Assembly (NCBI GenBank): GCA_017543265.1
Contig: JAFYGI010000047.1
Span: 1-64,000 of the forward strand
Reading direction: 5' to 3'
Length of the DNA: 64,000 nt
DNA from: Bacillota bacterium
Lineage (GTDB): Bacteria; Bacillota; Clostridia; Lachnospirales; CAG-274
This document shows positions 61,946 through 64,000 of the stretch, piece by piece; position 1 is the stretch's first letter, and each line of letters starts with the position of its first letter. A model generated the notes under the pieces. The model was not told the DNA's origin. It saw only the letters and a list, made by a program, of their open reading frames with translations, and ran no database searches. The position numbers were made by a program, and so were the translations under genes.

Positions 61946-62476
61946 ATGCGCATATACATAAAAGGACCCGACGGCAAGCCTTTGATGCCACAGAAAAAGG
62001 AAGATGTCGGGAAAGAGGAAATACGGGAGCATATACGCGAGATACTTGAATGTGTCGTGGAGCTGATACCGTCGGAATGGTCAAAAACGGCACTTTATGC
62101 GGAAGTGGTTGAAAAAAGCGTATCCTTCCAGATAGTTTACACCTCGGACGGCTATGCGGGGCGTGTGTCGAGGGCTGCGGAAAAAAATCTCTACAGCGGC
62201 AAAATATACGAGCAGAGAAAAACACGGCTCGTGGATGCGGTAAAACGCCTGTACGAAAAATATGCCGCCTTGGGCGGACGATGGGAGGCAATGTCTGTTG
62301 TTTTCGCGGGCGACGGGGAGTACACGGCGGAGTTTTTTGAAAGTGTCAGGAAAGACCTGACACCGCAGGAGCGTATAGAAAAATGGAAAAAGGACACGCT
62401 CAAAGTACGTCAAAAGACCGAAAAAAACAATGTTTCCGCCAGATCTATAGAGATACACAGAAGGGATGATGACTGA
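61946..62476 (+). CDS. YezG-family immunity protein-like (DUF600)
   Basis: This 176-residue protein has the YezG/DUF600 pattern: ILECVVELIPSEWSKTALYAEVV near the start (compare LIPEEWEKVYLYAEV-type cores), a middle strand region with VSFQIVYTSDG, the helix RLVDAVKRLYEKYAALG, then WEAMSVVFAGDGEYTAEF and PQERIEKWKKDTL. YezG-type proteins neutralise the C-terminal toxin of polymorphic LXG or similar toxins. No toxin gene is next to it in the window, so it looks like an orphan. It overlaps the following gene by one base, so they are coupled. Confidence 0.7.
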   Translation: MRIYIKGPDGKPLMPQKKEDVGKEEIREHIREILECVVELIPSEWSKTALYAEVVEKSVSFQIVYTSDGYAGRVSRAAEKNLYSGKIYEQRKTRLVDAVKRLYEKYAALGGRWEAMSVVFAGDGEYTAEFFESVRKDLTPQERIEKWKKDTLKVRQKTEKNNVSARSIEIHRRDDD

Positions 62477-64000
62477 TGAGAAGGCTTATCGCACTTGCCG
62501 CGGCTGTGGCTGTGGCCGTTTTTTCGGCAGTAAACTGCCATGCGTCCGAATGTGTGCAGACACTTGGCTATACGGACAGCCTTGACGATATAAATTGCCC
62601 GGGCACGGGCTTTTACAGGCCGATATGTATCAGTCTTTCGCAAAACGGCAATAAGGCGCGGGATTACAATGTTGACCTTGTGCATCTGCGCTTTGACATA
62701 GCGGCTTTTTCGTCAAATGCGCTCACGGATAAGCAAAATAACGTTTACGGCCAAAGTTTGCCCATAAGCGAGGATGCGTTAAAGGCGGCGGGCGAGACCC
62801 TTGACAATGTGAAAAAGCGCGGGCATATGGCGGTGGTGCGCTTTTGCTATGACAAAAATTACGGCGGCAGCGCCGACTGCGAGCCCGATATGGATACCCT
62901 GCTTTTGCATATCGGCCAGATAGGCGGGCTTTATACCGAACACGCCGATGCCATAGCCTATATAGAGCTTGGTATGTTCGGCCCGTGGGGCGAGATGCAC
63001 ACAAGCAAATGCTGTACCGACGAAAATGTGGCCGCGGCGCTCGATGCCATGCTTAAAGCAACGCCCGACAGCCTTTGCGTAGGCGTAAGACGGCCGCGGT
63101 TTATTGCAGAGTGGATGGGCATAAAGGGCAGCGAATTTGATACGGAAAACGAAAACTTCAAGGCGGCTGCCGTCCGAAAGGGCGGGGATATGTACAGGGT
63201 AGGCATATTCAACGACGGCTATCTCGGCTCGTCCACGGATCTGGGCACCTATGACAACGGCATAAGCCGCGATATGTGCGTAAGGTTTCTTGAAAAGTAC
63301 GGCAAAAACACTCCCTACGGCGGTGAGGCCATAGGCGGCACCGAGGTAAACGGGCAAAACAGCGTGACCTTTGTATCGAAAGAGGCTTTTTTAACGCATA
63401 CCAGCTATCTGAATTGGGAGTGGAACTACAACCTTACGCAGACTGCGTGGAAAAATGAAATTTATAACGGCGGCGGTGAATATAACGGGCAAACGGCGCA
63501 AAAATATATAAAAGACCATCTTGGCAGCCGCTTGGTGTTAAGAAACAGTATTTTGCCGTATGCGGCCGAAAAGGGCAGCACGGTGCTGTCGGATGTGCGG
63601 CTTGAAAATGTGGGCTTTGGCAATATCACAACGCCTGCGGTGCTTACCTATATTTTAAAGGATGAGGACGGCAATGTGTTTGAGCTTGCGCCGAAAAATG
63701 CCGCCGATCCAAAAACATTTCTGTCGGGGGAAACGGCGATACTTTCGGGTATTGAACTGCCAAAGGACATTTCTGTCGGCGAATGCAGGGTGTATATGCG
63801 TATATCGCGGTACGGCGACTTTAAGACCGACAATAACTTCGGCTGTATACGCTTTGCCAATGCCGCAGAGCAATGGGACGGCGAAACGGGCGCAAACTAT
63901 ATCGGCAGCTTTAAAATAGCACAAAAGGGTGCGGGTACGGCGCTTTTAAAGCATTTTTCAAGCCTTATCCCGCTCTCTCTGGCACAGCAGTACGGCAGGG
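62476..64000 (+). CDS. Secreted DUF4832/DUF4874-type protein, N-terminal part (runs off the window)
   Basis: The frame is open from ATG 62476 to the end of the window (508 codons visible). It begins with a signal peptide (cleavage near CHAS, residue 23). The N-terminal domain reads PGTGFYRPICISLSQ, YNVDLVHLRFDIAAFS, VVRFCYDKN and IELGMFGPWGEMHTSKC, the pattern of DUF4874 (TIM-barrel-like), followed by a DUF4832-type region (HTSYLNWEWNYN and beyond). Members are probable glycoside-active or surface proteins with no proven function. The start overlaps the YezG-like stop (TGATG). Confidence 0.75.
   Translation, partial: MRRLIALAAAVAVAVFSAVNCHASECVQTLGYTDSLDDINCPGTGFYRPICISLSQNGNKARDYNVDLVHLRFDIAAFSSNALTDKQNNVYGQSLPISEDALKAAGETLDNVKKRGHMAVVRFCYDKNYGGSADCEPDMDTLLLHIGQIGGLYTEHADAIAYIELGMFGPWGEMHTSKCCTDENVAAALDAMLKATPDSLCVGVRRPRFIAEWMGIKGSEFDTENENFKAAAVRKGGDMYRVGIFNDGYLGSSTDLGTYDNGISRDMCVRFLEKYGKNTPYGGEAIGGTEVNGQNSVTFVSKEAFLTHTSYLNWEWNYNLTQTAWKNEIYNGGGEYNGQTAQKYIKDHLGSRLVLRNSILPYAAEKGSTVLSDVRLENVGFGNITTPAVLTYILKDEDGNVFELAPKNAADPKTFLSGETAILSGIELPKDISVGECRVYMRISRYGDFKTDNNFGCIRFANAAEQWDGETGANYIGSFKIAQKGAGTALLKHFSSLIPLSLAQQYGR

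Noticed and set aside
1-64000. CRISPR arrays, insertion sequences, prophage or attachment sites
   Set aside because: I found no repeat-spacer pattern, transposase, integrase or phage gene in the window.

Overview
The window reads as chromosomal DNA of an anaerobic Gram-positive bacterium of the class Clostridia, probably an uncultured gut-type lineage. The evidence is a dimeric-type glycyl-tRNA synthetase, RemA, a CdaR/PucR regulator next to ftsEX, Gls24 plus DAK2/DegV (FakA-type) genes, a DUF6465 protein, S-layer homology and copper-amine-oxidase-type secreted proteins, and frequent TTG starts with strong Shine-Dalgarno sites. The order and species cannot be fixed from this sequence alone.

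Layout: (1) 1-14.4 kb is a same-strand housekeeping block: the end of dprA, topA, a DUF402 gene, radC, a PspC gene, glyS, dgt, dnaG-rpoD, yicC-remA-gmk-rpoZ and priA. (2) 14.5-17.4 kb holds two envelope genes, an S-layer-anchored YcdB-like protein and an L,D-transpeptidase whose C-terminal domain is thrown out of frame. (3) 17.4-31.5 kb is the outstanding region: a TM1266-type regulator, hydF, hydE, two consecutive nitrogenase-like H-D-K gene triplets, then hypF, a TfoX-like gene, hypC, hypD and hypE. (4) 31.6-50 kb returns to core functions: an EF-G-like GTPase, an SSB-like protein, a CdaR-type regulator, ftsE-ftsX-M23 hydrolase, a beta-propeller protein, tRNA-Arg(CCU), Gls24-fakA-recG-rsmD-coaD and a prs gene cut by an in-frame TGA. 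(5) 50-59.6 kb has a membrane protein, a GGDEF protein, sugar genes and a GT2 glycosyltransferase. These run toward a minus-strand operon for a 3-deoxy-ulosonic acid (Kdo-like) nucleotide sugar: cupin isomerase, kdsA, cytidylyltransferase, kdsC-like phosphatase, ATP-grasp and FkbM methyltransferase. (6) 59.9-64 kb holds a broken secreted multidomain protein, an orphan YezG-type immunity protein and the start of a DUF4832-type secreted protein that runs off the window.

How region 3 may work together: HydE and HydF build and carry the [FeFe]-hydrogenase cofactor precursor, and HypCDEF build an Fe(CN)2CO unit. Two sets of Fe protein plus short component-1-like proteins are inserted between them in what looks like one transcription unit with overlapping genes. 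HydG, HydA, HypA, HypB and any hydrogenase structural gene are absent from the window, as are NifB, NifE/N and NifV. My inference is an undescribed or poorly described metallocofactor assembly or reduction system that joins [FeFe]- and [NiFe]-type maturases to nitrogenase-like reductases. Nitrogen fixation is unlikely.

Three loci contain four lesions in otherwise well-kept reading frames: two nonsense codons that look like G-to-T changes and two apparent single-A losses in A-runs. They may be real pseudogenization or sequence error, and they should be checked before the biology is interpreted.
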